Assembly: GCF_005503695.1 (NCBI RefSeq)
Contig: NZ_SCMU01000001.1
Location: 331,121 to 395,120, forward strand
Length of the DNA stretch: 64,000 nucleotides
Direction: 5' to 3'
From: Sphingopyxis sp. 2PD
GTDB lineage: Bacteria > Pseudomonadota > Alphaproteobacteria > Sphingomonadales > Sphingomonadaceae
Shown here: positions 43,259-52,838 of the stretch, piece by piece
Layout: the number at the start of each line of letters is the position of its first letter
Position numbering within the stretch: position 1 is the first letter of the stretch
Made by a program: the position numbers and the translations under genes
The notes under the pieces: model-generated
What the model saw: the letters and a program-made list of their open reading frames with translations, nothing else
Database searches by the model: none
What the model was told of the DNA's origin: nothing

Positions 43259-44008
43259 TCAAGCTATAAAAATGAAGTTATTGATGTACTTTCCGGCGTA
43301 CCCGCCGCGGTCGAGTTTGGCAACTTCAACACCCTGGGTTGACTGATGGACCGCCGGATCGAAGGATTTTAACGCGCGTAGCTGGCCGTCGAGATAGAAG
43401 CCGCTGTAATCCAACGCGTCGAAGAAATCGAAAATTGCGGCGATGGTGCCGGGCCGATGGCGCTCCTCAGCCTCGATCAACATCGTCGGTCGGTGCCTGG
43501 CGATCGTGGCCCGCGCGCCTTCCAGAACCGCAAGCTCATGTCCCTCAACGTCGATCTTGATGAACCCGATTCTATCGGTGCGCGCGGCCATCAATCCATC
43601 GACGGTCAGGCATTCCACTTCGATCTTGCGCACCGCAAGCGTCGGTTCGAACTGCTCGTGTGCTACCGAGGATAGCCCCGGCTTCCCTTCCGGAATGGCG
43701 AGTTCGACGACGCCTGTCCGATCGGAAGCGGCTGCGTTGATCACCTCAACCTGCGGAAACAATCGACGGAGGTTTGCAGCCAGCTCGGGTATCGCCTCGA
43801 TCGCGATCACATGTTTGGAAAATCTCGACAGCATTTGGCTGTAAAGCCCGCTGTGTGCGCCAATATCGATCGCCGTGCGATCACGGTCCACGAGCCAGGT
43901 GAGAAGATCGAGTTCGGGTTCCGGCAAACCCTTGATCCGCTGCTTCAAACGCCGAGCCAACAAAAAAAGGTACCGGTTGCGGCGAGCAATCGTTTTCAGG
44001 CTGATCAT
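43259..44008 (-). CDS. FkbM-family methyltransferase (2 of 3)
   Basis: A 249 aa methyltransferase with SAM motif AIDIGAHSGLYS, AIEAIPEL, and the FkbM GFIKIDVEGHELAVLEGA motif. The start at MISLKTIARRN is chosen because the upstream open frame (to 44125) contains no family sequence. It is convergent with the phosphatase gene and divergent from the methyltransferase at 44233. A sugar O-methyltransferase in the polymer pathway is the likely role. Confidence 0.82.
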   Translation of the reverse strand: MISLKTIARRNRYLFLLARRLKQRIKGLPEPELDLLTWLVDRDRTAIDIGAHSGLYSQMLSRFSKHVIAIEAIPELAANLRRLFPQVEVINAAASDRTGVVELAIPEGKPGLSSVAHEQFEPTLAVRKIEVECLTVDGLMAARTDRIGFIKIDVEGHELAVLEGARATIARHRPTMLIEAEERHRPGTIAAIFDFFDALDYSGFYLDGQLRALKSFDPAVHQSTQGVEVAKLDRGGYAGKYINNFIFIA

Positions 44009-44232
44009 TGGGCGCCATCTATGGGCATTTCGTCGCCTTTGCAACGGTGCAGTGCTGCCAAAAATGTAATTCTGTGCGCGGTGTACCCGACGGAATTTTT
44101 CGCAATTGGCGGAACGGGGACGCATTGCTTGGGGATTGGGAATGGGTTGCGCGCAAGAGGCACTTTGACTAGGCCGCGTGGCGCCGTGATTCGCTCACAT
44201 ATTGATTTTTTTGCATTGGACATGGGTTGTCG

Positions 44233-44910
44233 ATGAGCTTTCGGACGAGTTTTGCACGATGGTCTCGACCAGCCAATAAAACGGCATTCGTGGCATCGCT
44301 ACCCCCTGATGCAAAGCTTTTCGACGTCGGTTGCGGCAATCGCTCGGCAGAACGGATCAAGCGCGTACAGCCGGGCATCTATTATGTGGGTGTGGATGTC
44401 AGCGACTTTCTTCAATCCGAAGCCTCATATTCGGCAATGGATCGCTATGTTCGGTCGGACTCGGCGAGCTTTGCGACAGAAATCGCAAACATCGGCGAGG
44501 CATTCGACGCTGTGATCTCGTCACACAATATCGAACATTGCGAAGACCAAGACGCTGTCCTCGACGCAATGTGCGCTGCGCTTAAGCCAGGCGGGCGGCT
44601 CTATCTGGCGTTCCCGACCGAAGCTGCTCGGAATTTTCCTTCGCGCGCAGGAACGCTTAATTTTTTCGACGATCCGACCCATCGCGAGGTACCTTCCTTT
44701 TCGGTCATCGCTGAACGGCTCGAACGGAATGGCATGACAATCAACAAGGCGATCCGTCGCAGCCGCCCTTGGGTTTATGCCGCGGTCGGATTGATCCTCG
44801 AGCCTTGGTCGCGGATCAGTAAAAAGGTCGACGATGCTGGCGCGATCTGGGCTCTGTGGGGCTTCGAAAGCATCATATGGGCCGAGAAAGGGGACAGTAA
44901 ATCCCGCTAA
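44233..44910 (+). CDS. Class I SAM-dependent methyltransferase
   Basis: A 225 aa methyltransferase of the general Methyltransf_11 type: motif I LFDVGCGNRSAERI, then GVDVSDF, SSHNIEHCEDQDAVLDAM and LKPGGRLYLAFPTE. It differs from the three FkbM enzymes of the locus. The start is taken at ATG 44233; an in-frame TTG lies 6 nt earlier. It probably methylates a sugar residue of the polymer. Confidence 0.78.
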   Translation: MSFRTSFARWSRPANKTAFVASLPPDAKLFDVGCGNRSAERIKRVQPGIYYVGVDVSDFLQSEASYSAMDRYVRSDSASFATEIANIGEAFDAVISSHNIEHCEDQDAVLDAMCAALKPGGRLYLAFPTEAARNFPSRAGTLNFFDDPTHREVPSFSVIAERLERNGMTINKAIRRSRPWVYAAVGLILEPWSRISKKVDDAGAIWALWGFESIIWAEKGDSKSR

Positions 44911-45074
44911 TTGGCAGAGCCGTCAACGTACGAGTCCTGATGGACATTTGCGTTGGTATTCGTTTCGACGCTTGTTTTTCGATGTTTGACAACTCGCTGT
45001 CTGCTCTTTATCTCCGCGACGGTCCGGCCGGTCTTGGCTGCATGTGACCACAAGCCAGCAAGGCGCTTCCCCAC

Positions 45075-45863
45075 TTGTCTCCGTTCATTCGATTCCAATT
45101 GCGACGATGGCTGCGGTTTGTCGGTGTCCGATTGCGGTCCGGAAAACCGGTGGCGCGCGACATGGATCAGTTTTGTGCGCACCTGCATGACCTGGGGTTC
45201 AGGCCGGCGACAATCGTGGACGTCGGCGTCGCCGACGGCACGATCGAACTTTATCGTCATTTCCCTGACCCGTATCTCGTGCTGATCGAGCCGATTGCCG
45301 AGTTCGAGCACTCAATCAACGCGATCCTGTCGCGATATCGGGGCGAGGCGCATTTCGTCGCCGCGGGCCCCGAAAATGGCGAAGTTCGCTTCGGTGTCAG
45401 CGACGAGGTTGCCGGCCTCCATAACGCCAAGCCCACCGGCGACGAAAGCGCGCCGAACAGGATCGTCAAGGCGCGGCGTCTGGATTCGCTGTTGGCGAAT
45501 CCGCAAGGCCCAGTCCTGCTTAAAATCGATGTCGAGGGATTCGAGCTGGGCGTCATCGAAGGCGCGCCCAATCTGCTGAACATGGTCGAGGTTGCGATCC
45601 TGGAGACACGGTTGATCGATGTCGTCGGCGGAACCGCGATCTTCAGCGAAGTGTGCACGAGGATGGCGCAGGATGGTTTCGAGGTTTACGATATCCTTGA
45701 TCCGATCGCGCGACCTTTGGACGGTGCCATGATCATGTGCGATATTGCATTCGTTCGGGCCGACGGCAAATTTCGCGCCGACCGGCGTTACGAGAGCCCC
45801 GATCAGTCGCGTCGACATGCACGACGGGTGCTTCCGACACTGCGCCGCTGGCTCAAAGTTTGA
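45075..45863 (+). CDS. FkbM-family methyltransferase (3 of 3)
   Basis: The 262 aa chain has IVDVGVADGTIELY (motif I), LIEPIAEF, and the FkbM motif LLKIDVEGFELGVIEGA. The start is a TTG at 45075 (MSPFIRFQ...). The gap 44911-45074 shows nothing. The next gene, a polymerase- or ligase-like membrane protein, begins 39 bp later, so these two may be co-transcribed. Confidence 0.8.
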   Translation: MSPFIRFQLRRWLRFVGVRLRSGKPVARDMDQFCAHLHDLGFRPATIVDVGVADGTIELYRHFPDPYLVLIEPIAEFEHSINAILSRYRGEAHFVAAGPENGEVRFGVSDEVAGLHNAKPTGDESAPNRIVKARRLDSLLANPQGPVLLKIDVEGFELGVIEGAPNLLNMVEVAILETRLIDVVGGTAIFSEVCTRMAQDGFEVYDILDPIARPLDGAMIMCDIAFVRADGKFRADRRYESPDQSRRHARRVLPTLRRWLKV

Positions 45864-45902
45864 AAGCAATAATGGCCATGCCAACAGTGATCGTTCCATG
45901 AC

Positions 45903-47288
45903 ATGAAAAAGCCTGACCGAAAAAACATCAAGCCTAGCCTCGCATTTTTCGGGGCTGCCGCGATGCTCGGAATCGGCATCCTGTTGGGCGGGGGCGCGGC
46001 CAATCTGAATTTTGCTTATCTGGCGGTAATTGTGGCGGGCGTCGGTTGCGGCATCTGCCTTATGCTGTCGGACAAAAAGCTCCCGGTTGTGGCGCTCCCG
46101 AAACTCGTGCTTGTCGCCGGCATCCTTGTGCTGGCGTTGCCGCTCGCGCAGTTGGTTCCTCTGCCCCCGCATGTGTGGCAAGGGCTTGCCGGTCGCGAAG
46201 CCGAGACGGCGGTTCGCGCGTTGGTCGGATCGCTGGATACCGCGTTGCCGATGGCTTTGAATCCGGTCGTCAATTGGCAGCTGATCGGCGCATTGATCGT
46301 CCTGAACCTGTTTGCAATCGCTGTTGCGCGGCTCGACGTGACGGATCGCGACCGGTTGATCAGCTTTGTCCTGGCGGTTGCTGCGATTGAGTTTGCGATC
46401 GGGTTCGTCCAGTTTTCATCGGCCGGTGCGGTGTTCGACCTGTTTGGCAACAGTCACCGGGGTTGGCTGCTTGGCACCTTTGCGAACCGAAACCACACGG
46501 GGCTTTTCTTTGCCTGCTGCGTCTTGCTTTCCGTCAATCTTCTCGGCGAAACGCAGGGTCCGCGTCAGCGCCAACGCAAGGTGGCAACCCGTCAGATTGC
46601 GGTCGTCGCGCTCGTCCTGTTGTGGACGTTGGCGACCCTGGGAACGGGGTCCCGTACCGGTCTGGCCCTCACCTTGGTTGCCTTGTTCTTTGTTGCGATC
46701 TCTCAGCTCCGCAGCATAAGCCTCTCCAGGTGGCATTGGCTGGGCGGCGCGGCCCTTGTCGCGAGCGTTTTTGTGGTCGCTTCGATCCCGCGGGTGTCGC
46801 AAGTACTCGACCGTTATGCCGCCGTCGGCGACGATCAGCGTTGGATGATCTGGCGTAACAGCATCGACATTATCAAACAGTATCTACCTTGGGGCGCAGG
46901 CTTCGGCACCTTTTCCCCCATATATGACAAGCACGAGGCGTTGACCGAACTTGACCCCGCTTACATCAACAACGTCCACAGCGACTTTCTGGAGCTCGTC
47001 CTTGAAGCGGGCATCCCGGGCGCTGTTGTGCTGGCGTTTATTGCAGCCTTGGTGGTGATCGGCGTTATTCGCGGTGCATGCCTCCCCGACGCTGGCGTTC
47101 GGAGACATGTTTTGTTGGGCGGCGGCATCGTCCTGCTGATCGCCGTGCACAGCGTGGTCGATTATCCGATCCGACGCATGGCCATGGCAACGATGTTCTT
47201 TTTTGGCCTGGGATTGATTTTGAGCCAATTCGCCATCTCGTCGCGTCGCATGGCGGTGACACAGGAAATCCAGGGAAGCAAAAGCTAG
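45903..47288 (+). CDS. O-antigen ligase/polymerase family membrane protein
   Basis: A 461 aa protein with about 11-12 membrane helices and a long periplasmic loop (residues about 300-360, with the conserved GAGFGTFSPIYDK and NNVHSDFLELVLEAG). This is the Wzy_C pattern shared by O-antigen ligases and polysaccharide polymerases. It could be the Wzy polymerase of the exported polymer or a ligase. It precedes the Wza-like and Wzc-like genes. A second polymerase-like gene lies at 54279. Confidence 0.8.
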   Translation: MKKPDRKNIKPSLAFFGAAAMLGIGILLGGGAANLNFAYLAVIVAGVGCGICLMLSDKKLPVVALPKLVLVAGILVLALPLAQLVPLPPHVWQGLAGREAETAVRALVGSLDTALPMALNPVVNWQLIGALIVLNLFAIAVARLDVTDRDRLISFVLAVAAIEFAIGFVQFSSAGAVFDLFGNSHRGWLLGTFANRNHTGLFFACCVLLSVNLLGETQGPRQRQRKVATRQIAVVALVLLWTLATLGTGSRTGLALTLVALFFVAISQLRSISLSRWHWLGGAALVASVFVVASIPRVSQVLDRYAAVGDDQRWMIWRNSIDIIKQYLPWGAGFGTFSPIYDKHEALTELDPAYINNVHSDFLELVLEAGIPGAVVLAFIAALVVIGVIRGACLPDAGVRRHVLLGGGIVLLIAVHSVVDYPIRRMAMATMFFFGLGLILSQFAISSRRMAVTQEIQGSKS

Positions 47289-47391
47289 GCCTATACATGG
47301 CGGCGGTGGTTACGGGGTTGCGGCGGTCACATCTACCGCTCTATGGCGAAGAGTAGGGCGCATGCCCGGTTGAAGAATTGGAGACAAGTTA

Positions 47392-48105
47392 GTGGGTATC
47401 GGGCGTTGCCTTTTGTTGATGATCACTATCGCCCTTGCTGGTTGTGCGAACGGAAAATTGTCTCCCACGATTATGCAGAATCCAGCTGCGGATATCTATC
47501 CAATGAGCAGCGGCGCGCCTCGGAGCGATGAATATCGCATCGGGCCGCTCGACGAGCTGGCGATCACCGTGTTCCAGGAAGAGGATCTGTCGCTCGAGAA
47601 AGTGCCGGTCGATGCCAGCGGCAACGTGCTCTTCCCCCTCATCGGGCTCGTGGAAGCAGCCGGAAAGACCAGCCGCGAATTGTCGCTGGAGATTGCGAAC
47701 AAGCTGGCGGCTCGGTACCTCGTCGATCCTCAGGTTCTGGTCAATGTGTCGAAATCCGCGTCGCAAATCGTGACGGTGGAAGGACAGGTCACGCGCCCGG
47801 GGCGTTTTGAAATCCAAGGGCAGGCGACGCTGTTGACGGCGATTGCCAGTGCGCAGGGGCCGACACAGACCGCCAAGCTGGATGAGGTCCTGATTTTCCG
47901 GACGATCAATGATCAGCGTTATGCTGCCCGCTTTGACTTGCAGGCCATTCGTCAGGGATGGCAGCCCGATCCCGTGATCAAGGGCAACGACATCGTCGTG
48001 GTGGGTGTGTCGAACGCCAAATCGGTGTATCGCGATATCCTATCGGCATTGCCAGGACTTGGCTCTATCTTCATCGCCCTTCAATCAGCGACCAACAACA
48101 ATTAG
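47392..48105 (+). CDS. Polysaccharide export outer-membrane lipoprotein, Wza-like
   Basis: A 237 aa protein that would form the outer-membrane exit for the polymer. The start is GTG 47392 with GGAG 8 nt upstream. The lipoprotein signal ends in LAGC, giving a lipidated Cys near residue 18. The Poly_export domain follows (EYRIGPLDELAITVFQEEDLS), then a SLBB-type region with VEGQVTRPGRFEIQGQATLL. The chain is shorter than Wza of E. coli. It precedes the Wzc-like co-polymerase by about 150 bp. Confidence 0.9.
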   Translation: MGIGRCLLLMITIALAGCANGKLSPTIMQNPAADIYPMSSGAPRSDEYRIGPLDELAITVFQEEDLSLEKVPVDASGNVLFPLIGLVEAAGKTSRELSLEIANKLAARYLVDPQVLVNVSKSASQIVTVEGQVTRPGRFEIQGQATLLTAIASAQGPTQTAKLDEVLIFRTINDQRYAARFDLQAIRQGWQPDPVIKGNDIVVVGVSNAKSVYRDILSALPGLGSIFIALQSATNNN

Positions 48106-48252
48106 CCGGTGTGTCTGATAGGAATCTTGGGTCGGCAATTTGACAATGGAACCATGATTTTTGGCGGATCGACGCTCGCGCTGCAATCGTGAATCGCACG
48201 CTCGAATTTGGTATTTATACGTAATTAGCTGTTTTCTTTTTTGGGACCTTCA

Positions 48253-50430
48253 ATGATCCAAACTACCCAACAACTTGACCCGTTCGCGAGCGATGTACCA
48301 CGCACCGAGGTGTCGCATCCCACCGTTCTGGGGTTCGACATGGTCGCGATTTATTCGGCCTTGCTCCGGTCGCGCTGGTGGATGCTGGCGATTGTTTTCG
48401 CGACGCTGACCGCCGGAATTGCTCTGACGCTATTGTCGACGCCGATTTACCAGGCGGCGGCATCGGTTCAGATCAATCAGGAACGCGAGAAAGTTTTGGG
48501 AACCGAAAGCAAGGAAGACGTCGTTTCCTTGCAAGATGCCGAGCGATTCCTGCAGACGCAACTCGACGTCTTGCGTTCGCGCACGACCGCAACGGCGGTG
48601 GCCGACGAGATGAACCTGTTCAACAATGACGAATTTCTGACCGCCATGGGCGAAGAGTCCGCCACGAATCCGGGTCCGCGCCAAACACTGGAGGAAGCGC
48701 GGCGCGAACAGGTAATCAGAATATTACAGGACAATCTGTCGCTGAATCTGCCTGTCGATTCGCGAGTTGTCCAGATCGGCTTTCAATCGAGCGATCCACG
48801 ACTGGCTGCGCGCATCGCAAACAGCTTTGCCGACAGCTTTATTCGCAGCAATTTGCAACGTCGGTTCGACTCCTCCAGCTACGCGCGTGACTTCCTGCGG
48901 GAGCAACTTCAGGAAGCGCAGCTCCGGCTCGAAAAGTCCGAACGCGCGGCAGTTGACTATGCCCGGCGGACGAACATTGTCGACACGAGCGGGAGCAACG
49001 GCGATGCAAATCGGAAGAGCAGCTCGCTGACCGTCGATTCCTTGGTCGAGCTTAATCAAAAACTGGCCACGGTGATGGCCGATCGGATCGAGGCGGAATC
49101 GCGCTGGAACCGCGTCCGTTCAATCCCGGTGCTCAATATTCCGCAGGTTCAATCGAACGAGGCGATCCAACGGCTGGTGCAGCAGAAGGCCGAACTGGAA
49201 GCGCTGTACAGCGAAGAAAGTGAACGCCGCAAAGAAGATTATCCGTCGATGCGACGGGCCGCCGCACGCATTTCCCAGCTGGAAAGCGAAATTTTGCAGC
49301 TGGCCGGCGCTGTTCGCCAAGGTGTAAAGTCGAACTATGACGTCGCACGGGAGCAAGAGAATTCGTTGCGCGCCCAGGTTAACGACTTTCGCCAGCAATC
49401 GCAGGAAGAGCAAACGGACTCTATCCAGCTTTCGATATTGCAACGCGAAGCCGATACCAGCCGCCAACAATATGAATTTCTTTTGCGGCGATATAACGAG
49501 CTAGCCGCCGAAGCAGGCGTGCAATCCAATAATCTTTCGGTTGTCGATCGTGCCGTATCGCCAGCGGATCCCGTGTCGCCGAATATCATTCTGAATCTGC
49601 TTGGAGCCCTTGTGCTCGGGAGTTTGCTCGCACTGGTGTTTGCCATCGCGCGCGAGACGCTGTTCAATATGATCCGGACGCCTGACGACGTCTCGCGCGG
49701 GCTCCATATCCCGGTCCTCGGCGCGGTCCCCGATGGTGGGGATGCGATGCAGGTTCGTGATGAACTGAGCGATCCCAAGTCGATATTCTACGAAGCGATC
49801 AACAGCATTCGCACATCTTTGTTGCTGTCCAGTCGCTCGGGCTTGCCGAAGTCGATCGCTTTCACGAGTACGCAACCTGGCGAAGGGAAAAGCACAACAT
49901 GCTTCTCGCTGGCCTATGCGCTTGTGCGTTCGGGCCGCAAGGTGTTGGTGATTGACGCCGATCTGCGTCGTCCCAACCAACATCGCATCTTCGGTATTGA
50001 GAATGTGTTAGGGATGAGTGACCTGCTTGCCGGGGGGATCGATCTTCAATCGGCGATCCGCAAGGATGCCAAGTCGGGCGTCGATGTGATCACGGCCGGA
50101 CCCATCCCGCCCAATCCGAGCGAACTGATCGAAACCAACGCGCTCAAAGACCTGATCGCTCGCTGCCATGAATTCTATGATTGTGTGCTGATCGACTGTC
50201 CGCCGATCCTCGGCCTCGCCGATGCAATCGTTGCGGCATCCGCGGTAGACGGCGTAATCTATATTGCGGAATCGGGCCGCAACCATAGCCGCGGTGCACT
50301 GACATCGGTGCAGCGCCTGCGGGGCAGCGGTGCCCATATCGTGGGAGCGATCATTACACGCTTCGAAGCGGACGCATCAGGCTATGGCAATGCTTATGCC
50401 TACGCTTACACATATTCGGCCGATCGTTGA
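48253..50430 (+). CDS. Wzc-like polysaccharide co-polymerase with bacterial tyrosine kinase domain
   Basis: This inner-membrane protein sets chain length and links synthesis to export. In the 725 aa chain, two membrane helices (about residues 37-60 and 435-455) flank a periplasmic coiled-coil Wzz domain. The C-terminal BY-kinase has Walker A TQPGEGKST at 540-548, Walker A-prime VIDADLRRPNQH, and Walker B VLIDCPP. The tail is a Tyr cluster (YGNAYAYAYTYS), the usual autophosphorylation site. The ATG at 48253 is used rather than the TTG at 48241. The stop overlaps the start of the next gene (TGATG). Confidence 0.93.
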   Translation: MIQTTQQLDPFASDVPRTEVSHPTVLGFDMVAIYSALLRSRWWMLAIVFATLTAGIALTLLSTPIYQAAASVQINQEREKVLGTESKEDVVSLQDAERFLQTQLDVLRSRTTATAVADEMNLFNNDEFLTAMGEESATNPGPRQTLEEARREQVIRILQDNLSLNLPVDSRVVQIGFQSSDPRLAARIANSFADSFIRSNLQRRFDSSSYARDFLREQLQEAQLRLEKSERAAVDYARRTNIVDTSGSNGDANRKSSSLTVDSLVELNQKLATVMADRIEAESRWNRVRSIPVLNIPQVQSNEAIQRLVQQKAELEALYSEESERRKEDYPSMRRAAARISQLESEILQLAGAVRQGVKSNYDVAREQENSLRAQVNDFRQQSQEEQTDSIQLSILQREADTSRQQYEFLLRRYNELAAEAGVQSNNLSVVDRAVSPADPVSPNIILNLLGALVLGSLLALVFAIARETLFNMIRTPDDVSRGLHIPVLGAVPDGGDAMQVRDELSDPKSIFYEAINSIRTSLLLSSRSGLPKSIAFTSTQPGEGKSTTCFSLAYALVRSGRKVLVIDADLRRPNQHRIFGIENVLGMSDLLAGGIDLQSAIRKDAKSGVDVITAGPIPPNPSELIETNALKDLIARCHEFYDCVLIDCPPILGLADAIVAASAVDGVIYIAESGRNHSRGALTSVQRLRGSGAHIVGAIITRFEADASGYGNAYAYAYTYSADR

Positions 50431-51626
50431 TGGTTGAATTGAACCGAGCCCAGCCCAGCATGTTTAATTGGAAGATTTGGTGCGCATTCGCCTTGGCAAT
50501 TTCTGTTTGCGTGACGGGCTATGCAGTCTATCGCGCGAACGTCACGGCAAATTACATTTCGAAGTCGCGCCAGGCGGACATATTTAAAACGGGACCCGTT
50601 TTGGAGCGATCGGCGCTCCAGCGTGAGATCGCACGCAATCCGCTGCAGGCCGATCTGCTATATGGACTCATCGCGTCGCGCGTACAGCTGCGCAAGGGAG
50701 CAACGCTCACCGACGCTGAACGCACGACGATGCAATCGCTCGGCTGGCGTTCGACGGCTTTGCAGATAGCCCTGATGCGGGACGGTATCGCGCGTGTGGA
50801 TGAACAGGCCGTGCTGGCACGTATCGATGGCCTGCTGCGCCGCGGCAAGCTGACCGATCAACTGGTGACCCTGTTGGTTCAGATCGAACAAACCGGCCCG
50901 AAAGCTCGCAGTGAACTCGTTCAATTGTTGGCAAATCAACCGGCCTGGCGACACGCATTCTTGGTCGCCCCCGCGGGATTTGGCACGGTTGCGGCGGTCT
51001 CGGCGCGGGCCGCGACACTTGACGCAATGTTCGACAAGAAGCTCGGCCCGAAGCGCGACGAGGTGGCTCCGGTTGTCAATCGATTGGAAGCATCTGGCGC
51101 GATCGATCGCTCCGAAAAGCTCTGGCGTCGGTTCCAAAGGATCGGCGCAGCGGCGCCGCTGCCCTTCGACCCGCGATTCACTTCGATGGCTGCTGATCCG
51201 CAGGACGCCGAGTATCAACCCATGGCGTTCGAATGGCGTTCCGAGCGCGGGTCGGGCTATTCGGCGCAGGCCAATCGACTCAGCCAGCGCGATGCAAGCC
51301 TGATGCTTCGTTGGGACGGTCGCGGCGCGCCGGTCTTTCTTCGGCAGCGGTTGATTGCGCCGCAATCCAGTCTTCAGATCGTTGTGAAAGGGCCGCTGCT
51401 CGATCGAAGTGTGCTGCAGCGAGTGGGCTTCATCCTTTATTGCGGTTCGACGCCGAATTTCTACGACCGTCTCATACAGCTATCGGATGGCGATCTTGCC
51501 TTTGTCTCGTCAGCGCCCAATGCATGCCGAAATCCTGAACTTCGCATGGTCGGTCTGTCGGAAAATAGCCTTGGTCCGATCGAGCTCGAACTTTCGACGA
51601 TTCGGATTGTACCCGACGGTGGGTAA
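50430..51626 (+). CDS. Unknown membrane-anchored protein coupled to the Wzc-like gene
   Basis: I do not recognise the family. The 398 aa chain has an N-terminal cytoplasmic stub, one membrane helix (about residues 15-35: IWCAFALAISVCVTGYAVY), then a large extracytoplasmic domain. The first half of it is helical with TPR-like spacing (LQREIARNPLQADLLYGLIA); the second half is rich in strands and carries a single Cys pair (FILYCGSTPN and PNACRNPE). It overlaps the Wzc-like stop in a TGATG arrangement, so it is translationally coupled. A periplasmic accessory factor of the export complex is inference. Confidence 0.65.
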   Translation: MVELNRAQPSMFNWKIWCAFALAISVCVTGYAVYRANVTANYISKSRQADIFKTGPVLERSALQREIARNPLQADLLYGLIASRVQLRKGATLTDAERTTMQSLGWRSTALQIALMRDGIARVDEQAVLARIDGLLRRGKLTDQLVTLLVQIEQTGPKARSELVQLLANQPAWRHAFLVAPAGFGTVAAVSARAATLDAMFDKKLGPKRDEVAPVVNRLEASGAIDRSEKLWRRFQRIGAAAPLPFDPRFTSMAADPQDAEYQPMAFEWRSERGSGYSAQANRLSQRDASLMLRWDGRGAPVFLRQRLIAPQSSLQIVVKGPLLDRSVLQRVGFILYCGSTPNFYDRLIQLSDGDLAFVSSAPNACRNPELRMVGLSENSLGPIELELSTIRIVPDGG

Positions 51627-51782
51627 ATGAAATTGCGTCCTAGTGAATATGGCGCTGCGGTGTCGTGGCGGTTCAGCCGGCGCGTGGCCGCCCGAAATTC
51701 GGATATTGTTGACAAGCCAACACCCACCCGACAAGGAACGGCGCTCAACAATCGCGCGGTTTAGGCCGATTGTTTCTTCGAG

Positions 51783-52838
51783 TTGCGTAACGGATTTCTG
51801 AACGTGCCAGTCAACGACGACCGAGGAAATGCGGGCTCGGTAGAGTCGCCAGTGATTCATTGGGTTTCCCAAGCGGGGTCCGGACATCAATCGGCATATG
51901 ACGAGGTGCTAAGGCCGCTGATTGAATCGCACGGCTTCGCCGTCAGCGATAACCGAAACAAAGCGGCGATCGCTGTTTTCCATGCGACACTGGATTTCAA
52001 CTATCGGGCGCTGCTGCTTTCTGCGCTGCGGTCGATTTTCGGCGGGCCTCAGACCGTCGCGTTGTTCTTGCGGCCGCAAAATTGCTTGAGACCGAAAAAG
52101 CCAAGTCATTGGATCAAGAAAATTCTGTTCAAAATGATGCGGCGAGCACCGGGTATTTCGATTCTCACGATCCTGCCATTTTCCATCGAGCCGCGGTTGG
52201 CAGAATATGCCGATGATTGGATAAACGATCCGCAATTATGGGATTTGGAACTTTGTGCGCCACTGGTTCTGAAGCAACCGAGCAGGGCATTGGCAGGTCA
52301 GAAGCCGCAGATCGCATTGCTGGGAAGCCTCGATCGCAACAAGGGATTCGACCAGTTTGCATCCATGTGGATTGGCGAAGCGGCGATCCGAGAGAAATTT
52401 CAGTTCGTTGCTGCCGGGTCACTCGAAGCGTCGCTAGGATCGTTGGGCGATGCTTTTGTCGCTGCTGGCGGAATCTTGATTAATCAGCGAATCTCGGATG
52501 CGCGAATGTTCGAGCTCTTTCATGATTCCTTTGCCGTATGGTGCGCATATGATCGTGAATATGATCAGGCTTCGGGTATCTTTGGCCGGGCCTTCCAACT
52601 CGGTATTCCAGCGATCGTAACCGGCCACAGCTTTCTGGAGCGGCAGTCAAAGGCGCTGGGACACGAGCACGTCGCTCTGTCCCCCGACTGGACGGACTAT
52701 TCCCACACATCTGCACGCCTTTTGTTGGAATGGTCGCCGACCCGGCCCGTTTCCGCGGAGCGCCGAGCGACCGTCTCCGGGCTTCGCGAACGCGACATCG
52801 CACGGCTCGTTTCCATCTTGTGCCCAGGCGCGATATGA
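51783..52838 (+). CDS. Glycosyltransferase-like protein (GT4/GT-B fold suggested)
   Basis: A 351 aa cytosolic protein. The C-terminal half has the look of GT-B transferases: IALLGSLDRNKGFDQFASMW, FQFVAAGSLEAS, and GRAFQLGIPAIVTGHSF. The N-terminal half (HWVSQAGSGHQSAYDEVLRP) could hold the acceptor. The start is uncertain, TTG 51783 or GTG 51804. It overlaps the flippase start by 4 bp (ATGA at 52835-52838), so both are made together. Confidence 0.6.
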   Translation: MRNGFLNVPVNDDRGNAGSVESPVIHWVSQAGSGHQSAYDEVLRPLIESHGFAVSDNRNKAAIAVFHATLDFNYRALLLSALRSIFGGPQTVALFLRPQNCLRPKKPSHWIKKILFKMMRRAPGISILTILPFSIEPRLAEYADDWINDPQLWDLELCAPLVLKQPSRALAGQKPQIALLGSLDRNKGFDQFASMWIGEAAIREKFQFVAAGSLEASLGSLGDAFVAAGGILINQRISDARMFELFHDSFAVWCAYDREYDQASGIFGRAFQLGIPAIVTGHSFLERQSKALGHEHVALSPDWTDYSHTSARLLLEWSPTRPVSAERRATVSGLRERDIARLVSILCPGAI

